Of a stretch of DNA of 64,000 nucleotides, positions 8,789 to 17,678 are shown piece by piece. The position numbers and the translations under genes were made by a program. Each line of letters opens with the position of its first letter. Within the stretch, counting starts at the first letter, position 1. The notes under the pieces are model-generated. The model was not told the DNA's origin, searched no databases, and was given only the letters and a program-made list of their open reading frames with translations. The stretch is from Nocardia brasiliensis NBRC 14402 (GTDB lineage: Bacteria > Actinomycetota > Actinomycetes > Mycobacteriales > Mycobacteriaceae). The stretch covers positions 1-64,000 of the forward strand of contig NZ_BAFT02000113.1 of assembly GCF_000308475.2 (NCBI RefSeq), read 5' to 3'.

Positions 8789-9841
8789 TCACATGGTCGA
8801 GACGTCGATGACGAAGCGGTACCGGACGTCGCTGGCCACCACCCGGTCGTAGGCGCCGTCGATCTCGTCGGCGGAGATCACCTCGATCTCCGCGCCGATG
8901 CCGTGCGAGGCGCAGAAGTCCAGCATTTCCTGGGTCTGCGCGATACCGCCGATCATCGAGCCGGCCAGCGAACGGCGCAGCCCCGTGATGGTGAACGGCT
9001 TGATACTCATCGGGTTCTCCGGCAGGCCGAGGATCACCAGCGTGCCGTCGAGCTTCAGCATCTTCAGGTAGGAGTCGATCGGCAGGTCCGCCGAGACGGT
9101 GTTGAGGATCAGGTCGAACTGGTTGCGCAGGTCGCGGAAGGTCTGCTTGTCGCTGGTGGCGTAGTAGTGGCTGGCGCCGAACAGCTTGCCGTCCTCCTGC
9201 TTGCTCAGCGAGTGGCTGAGCACGGTCACCTCGGCGCCCAGCGCCGCGGCGATCTTCACCCCGACGTGACCGAGCCCGCCCATGCCGATGATGGCCACCT
9301 TCTTGCCCGGCCCGGCGTTCCAGTGCCGCAGCGGCGAGAACAGGGTGACGCCCGCGCAGAGCAGCGGGGCCGCCGCATCGAGCCCGATGCCCTCGGGAAT
9401 GCCGACGACGAAGTTCTCGGTCACCACGATCTGGGTGGAGTAGCCGCCGAGGGTGTATCCGCCGGGCTGCACCGACTCCTCGACGGGCGTGTTGTAGGTC
9501 ATGGTGGCGCCGCGGACGCAGTACTGCTCCTCGTCGGCCAGGCAGGGGCCGCAGACGCCGCACGAGTCGACCATGCAGCCGACGCCGACGCGGTCGCCCA
9601 CCTGGTATTTGCCCACCGCGGAGCCGACCGCGGCGACCAGGCCCGCGATCTCGTGGCCGGGCACGCACGGGTACTTCGTGCCGCCCCACTCGTCGCGGGC
9701 GGTGTGGATGTCGGAGTGGCAGATGCCCGCGTATTTGATGTCGATCAGCACATCGTGCGGGCCCAGCTCCCGGCGTTCGATGGTCTTCTTCTCGAACGAG
9801 CCATCGGGTGCGGATATCGCGTATGCGGCTGCTGTCGTCAT
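8789..9841 (-). CDS. Zinc-dependent alcohol dehydrogenase, cinnamyl-alcohol type
   Basis: This 350-residue medium-chain dehydrogenase should interconvert an alcohol and an aldehyde with NADP(H). The catalytic zinc site is visible as G-I-C-H-S-D and G-H-E. The structural zinc loop is D-S-C-G-V-C-G-P-C followed by a cysteine in EQYC. The cofactor fold carries G-M-G-G-L-G-H-V. The layout matches the AdhC/YahK-like cinnamyl alcohol dehydrogenase group (compare M. tuberculosis AdhC). Substrate is unknown. It is divergent from the protease at 9991. Confidence 0.9.
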   Translation of the reverse strand: MTTAAAYAISAPDGSFEKKTIERRELGPHDVLIDIKYAGICHSDIHTARDEWGGTKYPCVPGHEIAGLVAAVGSAVGKYQVGDRVGVGCMVDSCGVCGPCLADEEQYCVRGATMTYNTPVEESVQPGGYTLGGYSTQIVVTENFVVGIPEGIGLDAAAPLLCAGVTLFSPLRHWNAGPGKKVAIIGMGGLGHVGVKIAAALGAEVTVLSHSLSKQEDGKLFGASHYYATSDKQTFRDLRNQFDLILNTVSADLPIDSYLKMLKLDGTLVILGLPENPMSIKPFTITGLRRSLAGSMIGGIAQTQEMLDFCASHGIGAEIEVISADEIDGAYDRVVASDVRYRFVIDVSTM

Positions 9842-9990
9842 GCATACATGCCTACCGTCGCATGCGCCCGGTTGCCAACCATGACAGGTAAACAGTTCGG
9901 TACGGCGGCGGCCGGCAGAGTCGTCGATAGCCCCCGGACATGATCATCGCCAGCCACAATGGAATGCGCAGGTGGACCGAGCGGAGAGCG

Positions 9991-11079
9991 ATGAGCGAAC
10001 AACGGTATGGGGGCCGCGCGCTGGCGACGATCGTCGCCGCGCTGCTCGCGGTGGCCGGATTCCTCGGCTATCGAGGCGAACTGCCCGGCTGGCCGCCGGG
10101 GACGGCGGAGATCGCCGCGCCGGTCGAGCTAGCGCCGCCCCCACCGCTCGATCCGGTCGCGGTCGCCGCCGTCGTCGATCCGGCGCTGGTCGACATCAGC
10201 GCGTCGATGCGGCCGTTCGGGCTCGGCGCGGCCGGGTCGGGCATCGTGCTCACCGCCGACGGCCAGGTGCTGACCAGTCATCACGTGGTCAAGGGCGCCG
10301 ACACGGTGACGGCGACCGATGTCGGCAACGGCCGCACCTACGACGCGGTGGTGCTCGGTTACGACGCCGCCGCCGATATCGCGCTGCTCGCGCTGTCCGG
10401 TGCCGCCGACCTCGCGACGGCCCGCATCGGCAGCTCGGCCGAATTGCACGTGCGCGACGAGGTATTGGCGATCGGCAACGCGGGCGGCATCGGCGGCACG
10501 CCGACCGCGATCCAGGGCACGCTCACCGATCTGGACAGCACCATCGTCGCGCTCAACTCCGCCGATCTGTCCCGCAAGCCGCTCACCGGCATGCTCGAGG
10601 TGGCCGCCGCGGTGAGTTCCGGGCAATCCGGCGGTGCGCTGGCCGACCGTCAGGGTGCGGTGGTCGGGGTGATCGCGGCCGCCTCGGGTGACCCGGCGCG
10701 GGCCGGGGGCAGGCCGCCGAACGGGTACGCGGTGCCGATCGACACCGCGATGCAGGTGGTGCGGCAGATCCGGTCCGGCGTGCCCACCGACACCGTGCAC
10801 ATCGGGCCGACCGCCACCCTCGGCGTGCTGACCTCCGACGCGAAACCCGTTGGGGCACGGATCGATCTGGCCGTCTACGGGCTGCCCGCCCAAGCGGCCG
10901 GGCTGACCCACGGCGAGGTGATCACGTCGGTGGACGGTCGCGCGATCACCTCGGCGCGCGCCCTGCACTCGGCGATCAACGTGCGCAAACCCGACGACGC
11001 GATCCAGCTCGACGTGACCGACACCGGCGGCAACCGCCGCACGGTGACCGTCGTGCTCGCCCGCGGCACGCCCAACTAG
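9991..11079 (+). CDS. Trypsin-like (DegP/PepD type) serine protease with PDZ domain
   Basis: The 362-residue protein has one N-terminal membrane segment (about residues 9-26), so the catalytic domain should face the cell envelope. The triad is visible as TSHHVV (His98), AADIALL (Asp129) and GQSGGAL (Ser213). A PDZ domain occupies roughly the last 90 residues. Such proteases handle damaged or signalling proteins outside the membrane. The ATG follows GGAGAG; an upstream in-frame start at 9940 is less likely. Its stop TAG shares the palindrome CTAG with the stop of the convergent VKOR gene. Confidence 0.88.
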   Translation: MSEQRYGGRALATIVAALLAVAGFLGYRGELPGWPPGTAEIAAPVELAPPPPLDPVAVAAVVDPALVDISASMRPFGLGAAGSGIVLTADGQVLTSHHVVKGADTVTATDVGNGRTYDAVVLGYDAAADIALLALSGAADLATARIGSSAELHVRDEVLAIGNAGGIGGTPTAIQGTLTDLDSTIVALNSADLSRKPLTGMLEVAAAVSSGQSGGALADRQGAVVGVIAAASGDPARAGGRPPNGYAVPIDTAMQVVRQIRSGVPTDTVHIGPTATLGVLTSDAKPVGARIDLAVYGLPAQAAGLTHGEVITSVDGRAITSARALHSAINVRKPDDAIQLDVTDTGGNRRTVTVVLARGTPN

Positions 11080-11642
11080 AACAGCGACAGCCAGTAGTCC
11101 TGGAAGCGCAGGAAGATCAGCAGCAGCACCACCGCGTAGAACAGCGCGACGATGGTCCACCGCCACTCCGCGAGCACCCGCAGCGGACCGCGTGACCCGC
11201 CCCAGAGCTGATCGGTGACCACCGCGAGCAGCGGCGTGATGATCGCCCACACCACCATGCAGTACGGGCAGAGCGCGTTGATCCGGTACAGGCTCTGGAA
11301 GATCAGCCAGCAGATGAAGCCGACGCCGAGCAGCGTGCCCAGCCACAGCCCGCCCCAGATCCAGCGCGGCAACCCCACCCCGGCCACCGAGAGCACCCCG
11401 ACGGTGACCACCACCGAGAAGGCCGCGATGCCGATGATCGGGTTGGGAAACCCGAACACCGCGGCCTGATCGGTCACCATCACCGAGCCACAGGACAGGA
11501 TCGGATTGATGCTGCACGACGGGGTGTAACCCGGTTCGGTGAACAGCTTGAACCGTTCGATGGTCAGCGCCATCGAGGCCAGCCAGCCGGCCAGCCCGCC
11601 GAGCAGCAGTACCCAGGCGGCCCGGGGCGGGGCGGTGATCAC
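11076..11642 (-). CDS. Vitamin K epoxide reductase family protein (VKOR)
   Basis: This 188-residue membrane protein should re-oxidise a periplasmic DsbA-like partner and pass electrons to menaquinone. About five membrane helices are visible. The redox residues are the loop cysteines Cys43 and Cys51 and the C-P-Y-C motif at 125-128. It starts with GTG overlapping the stop of the DsbA-like gene (GTGA), so the two are translationally coupled and form one oxidative folding module. Confidence 0.93.
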   Translation of the reverse strand: MITAPPRAAWVLLLGGLAGWLASMALTIERFKLFTEPGYTPSCSINPILSCGSVMVTDQAAVFGFPNPIIGIAAFSVVVTVGVLSVAGVGLPRWIWGGLWLGTLLGVGFICWLIFQSLYRINALCPYCMVVWAIITPLLAVVTDQLWGGSRGPLRVLAEWRWTIVALFYAVVLLLIFLRFQDYWLSLF

Positions 11643-12415
11643 TGCGCCGCGGCGGCGGCGATCACAGGTCCGAGACCGCCGGGCCCGAAGATCTCCTGGC
11701 TCGACTCGACCTGCTTGCCGTTGACGAACACCGACGGGGTCGACTTGATGCCGCTCTTCAGCACGTCATCGGTGCGAGCCTGGATGTACTTGTCGTACTT
11801 CACATCCGTGATGCAGTTCGCCACCGCGTCGGGGTAGCCCGCGTCCTTGGCGATCTGGACCAGCTTGTCGTTGGGCAGGCCCGCGCCGCCCTCCGGCGGC
11901 TGCTGGGCGAACATCGAGGACACCCAGGCCTGGTACTTGGTCGGGTCCGCCTCGGCCACGCAGTACGAGGCGTTCGCCGCGCGGGTCGAGTAGCGGGTGG
12001 TGGACGCCTTGTCCAGGAACGCGATCACGTCGTATTCGACCGCGGCCGTGCCGTTGTTCACCGCGTCGGCGAGCACCTGGGCGTTCGCGCCCTCGAAGCC
12101 CTTGCACGCGGGGCACTGCAGGTCGGCGACGACCCGCACGGTGACCTTCGCGTTCGGCTTGCCGATGCGCACCGCCCCGTTGTCGGTGATGGTGCCGGTG
12201 ACCCCGTCCGGGGAGGTGTTGGCGGCCGCCGGAATCGAGGGGGTGGGGCCGGGGTCGTCCTTGCGGGCCTTCTTCACCGCGACACCGATGCCGATCGCGG
12301 CGATCAGGCCGATCAGCACGGCGGCCACGGCCACCTGGATGAAGATCTTGCGGTTGCGGTCGGCGCGATTCGCCGCCAGCAACGGATTCTTCTTCCCACC
12401 CGGGTTCTTGCTCAC
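11639..12415 (-). CDS. Membrane-anchored DsbA-like thiol oxidase
   Basis: The 258-residue protein has a short cytoplasmic N-terminus rich in Lys and Arg, a membrane anchor at about 24-48, and an extracytoplasmic thioredoxin-fold domain. The active site is C-P-A-C at 101-104 and the cis-proline loop is S-T-P-S at 225-228. Extra cysteines at 152 and 201 may form a structural disulfide. It should introduce disulfides into exported proteins and be re-oxidised by the overlapping VKOR. The start is the GTG before SKNPGGKK; the long upstream extension overlaps the opposite LLM gene and is not real. Confidence 0.9.
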   Translation of the reverse strand: MSKNPGGKKNPLLAANRADRNRKIFIQVAVAAVLIGLIAAIGIGVAVKKARKDDPGPTPSIPAAANTSPDGVTGTITDNGAVRIGKPNAKVTVRVVADLQCPACKGFEGANAQVLADAVNNGTAAVEYDVIAFLDKASTTRYSTRAANASYCVAEADPTKYQAWVSSMFAQQPPEGGAGLPNDKLVQIAKDAGYPDAVANCITDVKYDKYIQARTDDVLKSGIKSTPSVFVNGKQVESSQEIFGPGGLGPVIAAAAAQ

Positions 12416-12607
12416 CGTGCGTTCACCACGCCTTTCGCTCGACTGCCGGTACCTGCCGCCACGATGGTAGAGCGCGAACTCGTCCCCGTGTGGTCGGGCC
12501 ACGGCCCACATCATCGTGAACGAACCTGAGAGATTCCGAAATATCGGGCACTGGCGACGCCGAAAAATCCGTGTGGGTATTCGGGAGTCCCGGTCGAGAA
12601 TGGTGGG

Positions 12608-13468
12608 ATGACTGCTCTCGGTGCTGTGTTTCGTCCGCAAAATCCGCCGGAACGGCTGCGCGCCGTCACCCGGGTCGCCGAGGAATCGGGGCTCGAACAA
12701 CTGTGGCTGTGGGAGGACTGTTTCTTCGAGAGCGGTATCGCCAGTGCGGCGGCCGCCCTCGCGTGGACCGAGCGGGTGCACATCGGCATCGGGTTGCTGC
12801 CGGTGCCGCTGCGCAACGTGGCGTTGACCGCGATGGAGGCCGCGACGCTGCATCGGTTGTTCCCCGATCGGGTACTGCTCGGCGTCGGGCACGGCGTGCT
12901 GGACTGGATGGGGCAGGTGGGCGCGCGGGTCGAGTCGCCGGTGACGTTGCTGGCCGAGTACCTGGACGCGCTGCGCGCCCTGCTCGCGGGGAAGCGGGTG
13001 ACCACCTCGGGACGTTATGTGCAGCTCGATGATGTGGCTCTGGACTGGCCGCCACTGGCACCGCCGCGCATCTACGCGGGAGCCAGGGGGCCGCGCTCGA
13101 TCCGGCTGTGCGGGTCGCATGCCGATGGGACGCTGCTGGATTCGATCGCGGGCCCCGACAGTGTGCGGGCCGCGCGGGCGTTGATCGACGAGGGCCGGGC
13201 CGCGGCGGGCCGCACCGACCGGCATGTGGTGGTGGCGAATCTGCTCGCGGTGACCGGCCCGGACGCGGCGGCCCGGCTCGCGCACGTCCAAGCCACCACG
13301 ACACCGCCGCTGGCCGGTGTCGCCGGGGACGCGCAGGAGGTCGCGGACGCGGTCCGCGCGCTGGCCGAGGCGGGCGCCGACACCGTGGTCATCCAGCCGA
13401 CCGGAGACGAGCCGGATCCCGAAGGCTTCGTTCGCTTTGTCGCCGAACAGGTTCGGCCGCTCATCTAG
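12608..13468 (+). CDS. LLM-class (luciferase-like) F420-dependent oxidoreductase
   Basis: This 286-residue TIM-barrel protein belongs to the luciferase-like group, whose actinobacterial members mostly use coenzyme F420. Features of the group include an early E-E-S-G-L-E-Q-L-W-L-W-E segment, the RVHIGIGLLPVPLRN strand-turn, and LGVGHGVLDWMGQ. Substrate and cofactor cannot be fixed from sequence. It converges on ppk2 with only 7 bases between stops. Confidence 0.85.
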   Translation: MTALGAVFRPQNPPERLRAVTRVAEESGLEQLWLWEDCFFESGIASAAAALAWTERVHIGIGLLPVPLRNVALTAMEAATLHRLFPDRVLLGVGHGVLDWMGQVGARVESPVTLLAEYLDALRALLAGKRVTTSGRYVQLDDVALDWPPLAPPRIYAGARGPRSIRLCGSHADGTLLDSIAGPDSVRAARALIDEGRAAAGRTDRHVVVANLLAVTGPDAAARLAHVQATTTPPLAGVAGDAQEVADAVRALAEAGADTVVIQPTGDEPDPEGFVRFVAEQVRPLI

Positions 13469-13475
13469 CCGGCGG

Positions 13476-14324
13476 TCAGGCCTTGTCGAGTCGCCGCTTC
13501 TGCTCCTCGACGTCGAACTGCGCGGCGGGCCACTCGAGGTCGAGCCGCTCCAAGGCGTCGATGAGCAGTTCGGTGACGGCGAGCCGGGAGAACCATTTGC
13601 GATCGGCGGGCACTACGTGCCACGGCGCGTACTCGGTGGAGGTGCGATCCAGCATGGCCTGGTACGCCTCCTGATAGGCGGGCCAGTAGCCGCGCTCATC
13701 GATGTCGGAGGGGTTGAACTTCCAGTACTTGTCCGGCCGGTCCAGCCGTTCGCGCAGCCGCTTCTTCTGCTCGTCCAGCGAGACGAACATCGCCACCTTC
13801 ACCACGGTGGTGCCCTCGTCGACGAGTTCCCGCTCGAAGGCGTTGATCTCGTCGTAGCGCGGTTCCCATTCCTTTTTCGGCACCAGGTTGTGCACGCGGA
13901 CGACCAGCACGTCCTCATAGTGCGAGCGGTCGAACACCCCGAGCTGGCCGCCGCGTGGCAGCGCGTTGCGGATCCGCCACAGATAGTGGTGGCGCTTCTC
14001 CTCCTCGGTCGGCACGCCGAACGCGTGGTGGTCCACGCCCTGCGGATCGACCGAACCGATCACGTGCCGGACGATGCCGCCCTTGCCCGCGGTGTCCATG
14101 CCCTGCAGTACCAGCAGCACACTGCGCAGGTCGCCGGATCGCCCGTTGGCGTAGAGCCGTTCCTGCAGCGCGGACAGCACCGTGGTGCGTTCGGCCAGCA
14201 GGTCCAGGCCCGCTGCCTTGTCACCGGTGAAGCCCGGTGTCGCGGAGGTGTCCAGATCGGTGATCTGCAAGCCGTCGGCCTGCAGCGCTTCGGTAGCCGG
14301 GACGGACCAGCCCTTCTTAGCCAT
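13476..14324 (-). CDS. ppk2: Polyphosphate kinase 2
   Basis: PPK2 uses polyphosphate to phosphorylate nucleoside di- or monophosphates, or runs in reverse. The 282-residue, single-domain length fits class I. The Walker A motif is G-M-D-T-A-G-K-G-G at 75-83. Walker B is V-F-D-R-S-H-Y-E-D at about 130-138, and the family's K-Y-W-K-F-N-P-S-D is present. It lies 54 bases after the EspG-like gene on the same strand and could be read from the same transcript. Confidence 0.93.
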   Translation of the reverse strand: MAKKGWSVPATEALQADGLQITDLDTSATPGFTGDKAAGLDLLAERTTVLSALQERLYANGRSGDLRSVLLVLQGMDTAGKGGIVRHVIGSVDPQGVDHHAFGVPTEEEKRHHYLWRIRNALPRGGQLGVFDRSHYEDVLVVRVHNLVPKKEWEPRYDEINAFERELVDEGTTVVKVAMFVSLDEQKKRLRERLDRPDKYWKFNPSDIDERGYWPAYQEAYQAMLDRTSTEYAPWHVVPADRKWFSRLAVTELLIDALERLDLEWPAAQFDVEEQKRRLDKA

Positions 14325-14378
14325 GCACTACAGCTAACCAGGTGCGCGCCGAGCGGGTCGGTGCGACGGCGCAGCGTG

Positions 14379-15110
14379 TCATCCCCGGATATGGGCGAGC
14401 GCGACGAGTTGCGCGGCGAAATCCTCGTCCGAGACCGGGGTGAGGATGAGGTCCTGCGAGGTGGTCAGCAGGTAGCGGCCGTCGCCGGTGAAATCGAGCC
14501 AGGTGCGGTGGCGGGTGGGCGGCGACATCGGATTGTCGGGTTCGACGGTGACGGTCAGGAAGCCCCGCCCGTCGACGGGCTTGCGCAGCGTGTGCCGGAA
14601 GCGGGCGGCGCCGCCCTGTCCGTTGGTGCCGAACGGTTCGGTGCGTTCCGGGCCGAGCACCGCGTCCTGGGGTTCGCGCATGGTGCCGAGTTTCCCGGGG
14701 CGGGCCGGGCCGATGATCTGCACCAGACGCTCGCCCACCGCACGGGCGTGGCACATCAGCACCGTGACCTTCTCCGGGGTGGCGACCAGGATGCCCGCGT
14801 GATTGTGCACCACCGCGGCATAGGCCAGGATGCGTTCGGTATCGGCGCCGGAACCGTTGCGCGGCGGGGTGTTCCGTTCCCCGGACAGGGTGAGGGTGGT
14901 GGCGTCGGTGCGGCCGCACAGCATGAGCGCGGCGGCCAGGTCCGGGTCGGCCTGCCGGGCGAAGCGCTGCGGCAAACGCAGTGCGGCGTATTCGGATTCG
15001 GTGCGCACGGTGGCCGCGGGCGCCATGTTGACCGGATACGGCCTGCGATCCAGACCCGTCTCGTTTTCCCAGACATGCGAGAACTCGTCCGGGGTCAGCA
15101 CCCATTTCAC
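14379..15110 (-). CDS. EspG-like ESX secretion chaperone
   Basis: The 243-residue protein resembles the EspG family, cytosolic chaperones that bind PE-PPE-type substrates of type VII (ESX) secretion. The opening W-V-L-T-P-D-E-F-S-H-V-W is the family's usual start, and the rest is a mixed alpha/beta protein without membrane segments. It begins with GTG inside the stop of the PPE-like gene (GTGA), so chaperone and presumed substrate are translated together. No EccC ATPase or other ESX core gene is in the window. Confidence 0.75.
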   Translation of the reverse strand: MKWVLTPDEFSHVWENETGLDRRPYPVNMAPAATVRTESEYAALRLPQRFARQADPDLAAALMLCGRTDATTLTLSGERNTPPRNGSGADTERILAYAAVVHNHAGILVATPEKVTVLMCHARAVGERLVQIIGPARPGKLGTMREPQDAVLGPERTEPFGTNGQGGAARFRHTLRKPVDGRGFLTVTVEPDNPMSPPTRHRTWLDFTGDGRYLLTTSQDLILTPVSDEDFAAQLVALAHIRG

Positions 15111-15745
15111 CGCGCGCGGCCCCCGTCGCCGGCCGGTCGCGGTCCGTCGGGCGGGGCGAGGAATCGGGGCACGCAGTCGCCGGAGGCGGGCATGGTCGGC
15201 GCGTAGACGTAGGTCATCGTGTCCCGGACATCGGCCTCGACATCGGCGGCGGCGCTGTCGTGCGCCATCCGTCGCTTGCCGCCGTAGACCGCCTCGGCGG
15301 CCGGATCGTCCAGCGGCCGATACGGTTCGGGCGGCGGAATCGCGCTCCGAATGGTCTGCGCCGCATCACCGTTCAGTTCCATCAGGCGCGCCACCGCACG
15401 GCAGACGTCCTGCGCCTCGATCCCGGTGCGCACGAATTCCCGGGTGGCGCGCAGTGCGGCGTCGGCGGTATGGCCCGACCAGCGGGCGAATTCGCGGTTG
15501 GCGGCATCGGAGAAGGCCTGGAACGCCTCGGCCAGCGCGCCGGCGTTCGCCAGCCAGGCCGCGGCGACCTGGCCGAGCGCGGCTGGGTTCAGCGGTTCGC
15601 GGACCAGCTCCCAGATTTCCTGGTGGGTATAGGAACCGAACAACTCCCGGTCCGCGGCGTATGCGGGATCGGTTGCGCCGGTGCGTAACCCGGCGAGCTC
15701 CTGCCGGATGTGCTCGGCGGCGGCCCGGGCTGCGGAGTCTGCCAT
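15107..15745 (-). CDS. PPE/WXG-like helical protein, probable ESX substrate
   Basis: This 212-residue, Ala-rich, mostly helical protein carries W-L-A-N-A and W-S-G-H-T-A motifs around residues 64-93, spaced as in the helical hairpin of PPE or WXG100 proteins. A Pro-rich, charged tail follows. I do not recognise it as a named family. Its place between a smaller helical protein and an EspG-like chaperone suggests a type VII substrate. It overlaps the EspG-like gene by 4 bases. Confidence 0.6.
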   Translation of the reverse strand: MADSAARAAAEHIRQELAGLRTGATDPAYAADRELFGSYTHQEIWELVREPLNPAALGQVAAAWLANAGALAEAFQAFSDAANREFARWSGHTADAALRATREFVRTGIEAQDVCRAVARLMELNGDAAQTIRSAIPPPEPYRPLDDPAAEAVYGGKRRMAHDSAAADVEADVRDTMTYVYAPTMPASGDCVPRFLAPPDGPRPAGDGGRAR

Positions 15746-15766
15746 CGCTTCAGTTCCCTACTGCTC

Positions 15767-16156
15767 TCATCGCGACTCCAGATGCGCGGTGACCACCGCG
15801 AGCGCGGCCCGGTGCGCCGCCTCGGCGTCGGCGAAGCGTTTGCCCGCGGCCAGATACGCGGCCTTGAACAGCAGCGCCGTCTCCTGAAAGGCGGCGAGCG
15901 TGTCCAGGTACTGCCTGCCCTTGTCACGGAAGCCGCGGGTGAGGCCGTGGCCGGTGGGCAGGTTCGGGAAGCCCGTCACTTCGGTCACCAGATGGCCGGT
16001 GGTCATGGCGCGGCGTAGGTCCTCGACGAGCTTGTCGCATGCGGCAGCGAGGTTTTCGGCGACCTCGGTGTCCAACTCGAAGGGCTTGCCCGTGCTGCCG
16101 GTGGCCGCCGCGTACAACTGCCGTGCCGTCCCCTGCCCGGTATCCGGTACCGCCAT
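15767..16156 (-). CDS. Small WXG100-sized helical protein, first gene of ESX-like cassette
   Basis: The 129-residue protein is largely helical and about the size of WXG100/EsxA partners. It lacks a clear W-x-G in the middle, although a TGFPNLPTG turn separates the two predicted helical halves. The ATG before AVPDTGQG has a strong GAGGGGG ribosome site; the frame open further upstream has the wrong composition. It lies 21 bases before the PPE-like gene and probably pairs with that product. Function is inferred from context. Confidence 0.6.
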   Translation of the reverse strand: MAVPDTGQGTARQLYAAATGSTGKPFELDTEVAENLAAACDKLVEDLRRAMTTGHLVTEVTGFPNLPTGHGLTRGFRDKGRQYLDTLAAFQETALLFKAAYLAAGKRFADAEAAHRAALAVVTAHLESR

Positions 16157-16296
16157 GTGGGAACCCCCTCTGTTCGGTCCACTGCCTGACGCGGTATTGG
16201 ATGGGCACTCTACCGGTCGGTAAGGCGCGGCGGGCGCGGCTTCGGCGGCTGTGACCAGGGGCACGATTGCCCGGGACAGGTCCGTATGCTGGCTGG

Positions 16297-17526
16297 ATGG
16301 GCGCGCTGGCGGGCACTTTGGTGACGGTCGCCGAGGATCTGGACTCGGTGACGACGGTGGGTCGTGAGGACGACCCCGCCGCGGTGGGCGCGACCCGCGG
16401 GGCGGTCGACGCGGTGTGGGAGTCCGTGCGCGACTGGTATCGGATGGGCACCACCCCGGCCATCCAGCTCTGCCTGCGGCGCGACGGCAAGATCGTGCTG
16501 AACCGCGCCATCGGGCACGGCTGGGGGAACGCGCCGGGTGACGCACCCGATGCGGCGCAGGTGCTCGCCACGCCGGACAGCCCGTTCTGCGGGTTCTCGA
16601 CCGCGAAGGGGGTCGCGGCGGCGGTGATGTGCATGCTGGCCGAACAGGGCGCGTTCGGCCTGGACGAGCCGGTGTGCGCCTACATCCCGGAGTTCGCGGC
16701 CAACGGCAAGGACCGGATCACCATCGGTGACGTGCTGTCGCATTCGGCGGGCGTGCCGTTCATCACCCCGCCCTACAAGGGTTTTCAGCTCATCGTCGAC
16801 GAGGACCTGGCGGTCCGCGCGCTCACCGATCTGGTGCCCAGCTGGCCGACCGGCCGCTTCCGGATCTATCACGCGATGACCGGCGGGCTCATCCAGCGGC
16901 TGCTGGTGCAGCGGGCGACCGGCAAACGCATGCGCGAGCATCTGGCCGAACAGGTGCTGGACCCGCTCGGGTTCCGGTGGACCAATTTCGGCGTCGACGC
17001 CGCGGAGGTCGACCAGGTCGTGCCGAGCGTGCAGACCGGCCCCGGACCCTCGCGGGTGTCGAAGTTCCTGGCGCGCAAGGCCCTCGGCGGCGGCATGGGC
17101 AAGGCGGTCTCGGATGCGGGCACGCGGGCGCTGCTCACCGCGGAGCTGCCCTCCGGCAATCTGGTCAGCACGGCGGCCGAGCTGTCGCGCTTCTACGAAA
17201 TCCTCGCGCGCGGCGGCGAATTGGACGGAATCCGGATCATGCGACCCGAGACCGTGCGCGCCGCGGTGCAACCGGCGAAACGGCTGCCCGGCCTCGCCGG
17301 GCGGGTGAGCCGGGCCGGGTACGAACTGGGCGGGCGCAGATCGAAATTCGGCCGCGACACCCGCTCGCACTTCGGCCGCAGCGGCCTCACCACCCAGTAC
17401 GGCTGGGCCGACCCGGCACGCGGGCTCGCCGGCGCGGTGCTCACCAGCGGTAAGGCGACCACCGACACCGACCGCCCGTGGCGGCTGGTCGCCCAGATCT
17501 CCGACACCTTCCCGCCCGTGCACTGA
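16297..17526 (+). CDS. Serine hydrolase of beta-lactamase fold (family VIII esterase-like)
   Basis: This 409-residue protein has the S-x-x-K nucleophile motif in F-S-T-A-K near residue 102 and a Y-H-A motif in RIYHAMTGG, the arrangement of family VIII carboxylesterases. No signal peptide is visible, so it is probably cytoplasmic. Ester hydrolysis is more likely than antibiotic resistance, but the substrate is unknown. The chosen ATG lies 6 bases after a TATGCT hexamer, predicting a leaderless mRNA. It is divergent from the ESX-like cassette. Confidence 0.82.
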   Translation: MGALAGTLVTVAEDLDSVTTVGREDDPAAVGATRGAVDAVWESVRDWYRMGTTPAIQLCLRRDGKIVLNRAIGHGWGNAPGDAPDAAQVLATPDSPFCGFSTAKGVAAAVMCMLAEQGAFGLDEPVCAYIPEFAANGKDRITIGDVLSHSAGVPFITPPYKGFQLIVDEDLAVRALTDLVPSWPTGRFRIYHAMTGGLIQRLLVQRATGKRMREHLAEQVLDPLGFRWTNFGVDAAEVDQVVPSVQTGPGPSRVSKFLARKALGGGMGKAVSDAGTRALLTAELPSGNLVSTAAELSRFYEILARGGELDGIRIMRPETVRAAVQPAKRLPGLAGRVSRAGYELGGRRSKFGRDTRSHFGRSGLTTQYGWADPARGLAGAVLTSGKATTDTDRPWRLVAQISDTFPPVH

Positions 17527-17678
17527 AGCCGGCCCCGCAGCGTTCGCCGAATCAGAGCGAAGGGGTATAGGCCGAGGCAACGCCGTGAAAGTAACTGGTG
17601 TGTATCGAATTTGGGTGTTCGGCCGATAGGAGAGCGGGGGTGCGGTATGCGCGCCTGTGCTCGAAATGGAGGTCGAAC

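Noticed and set aside
11639..13291. 550-codon frame suggesting a large DsbA fusion
   Set aside because: The first 290 codons overlap the LLM oxidoreductase gene on the other strand and have low-complexity composition. The DsbA-like protein starts at the GTG at 12415.
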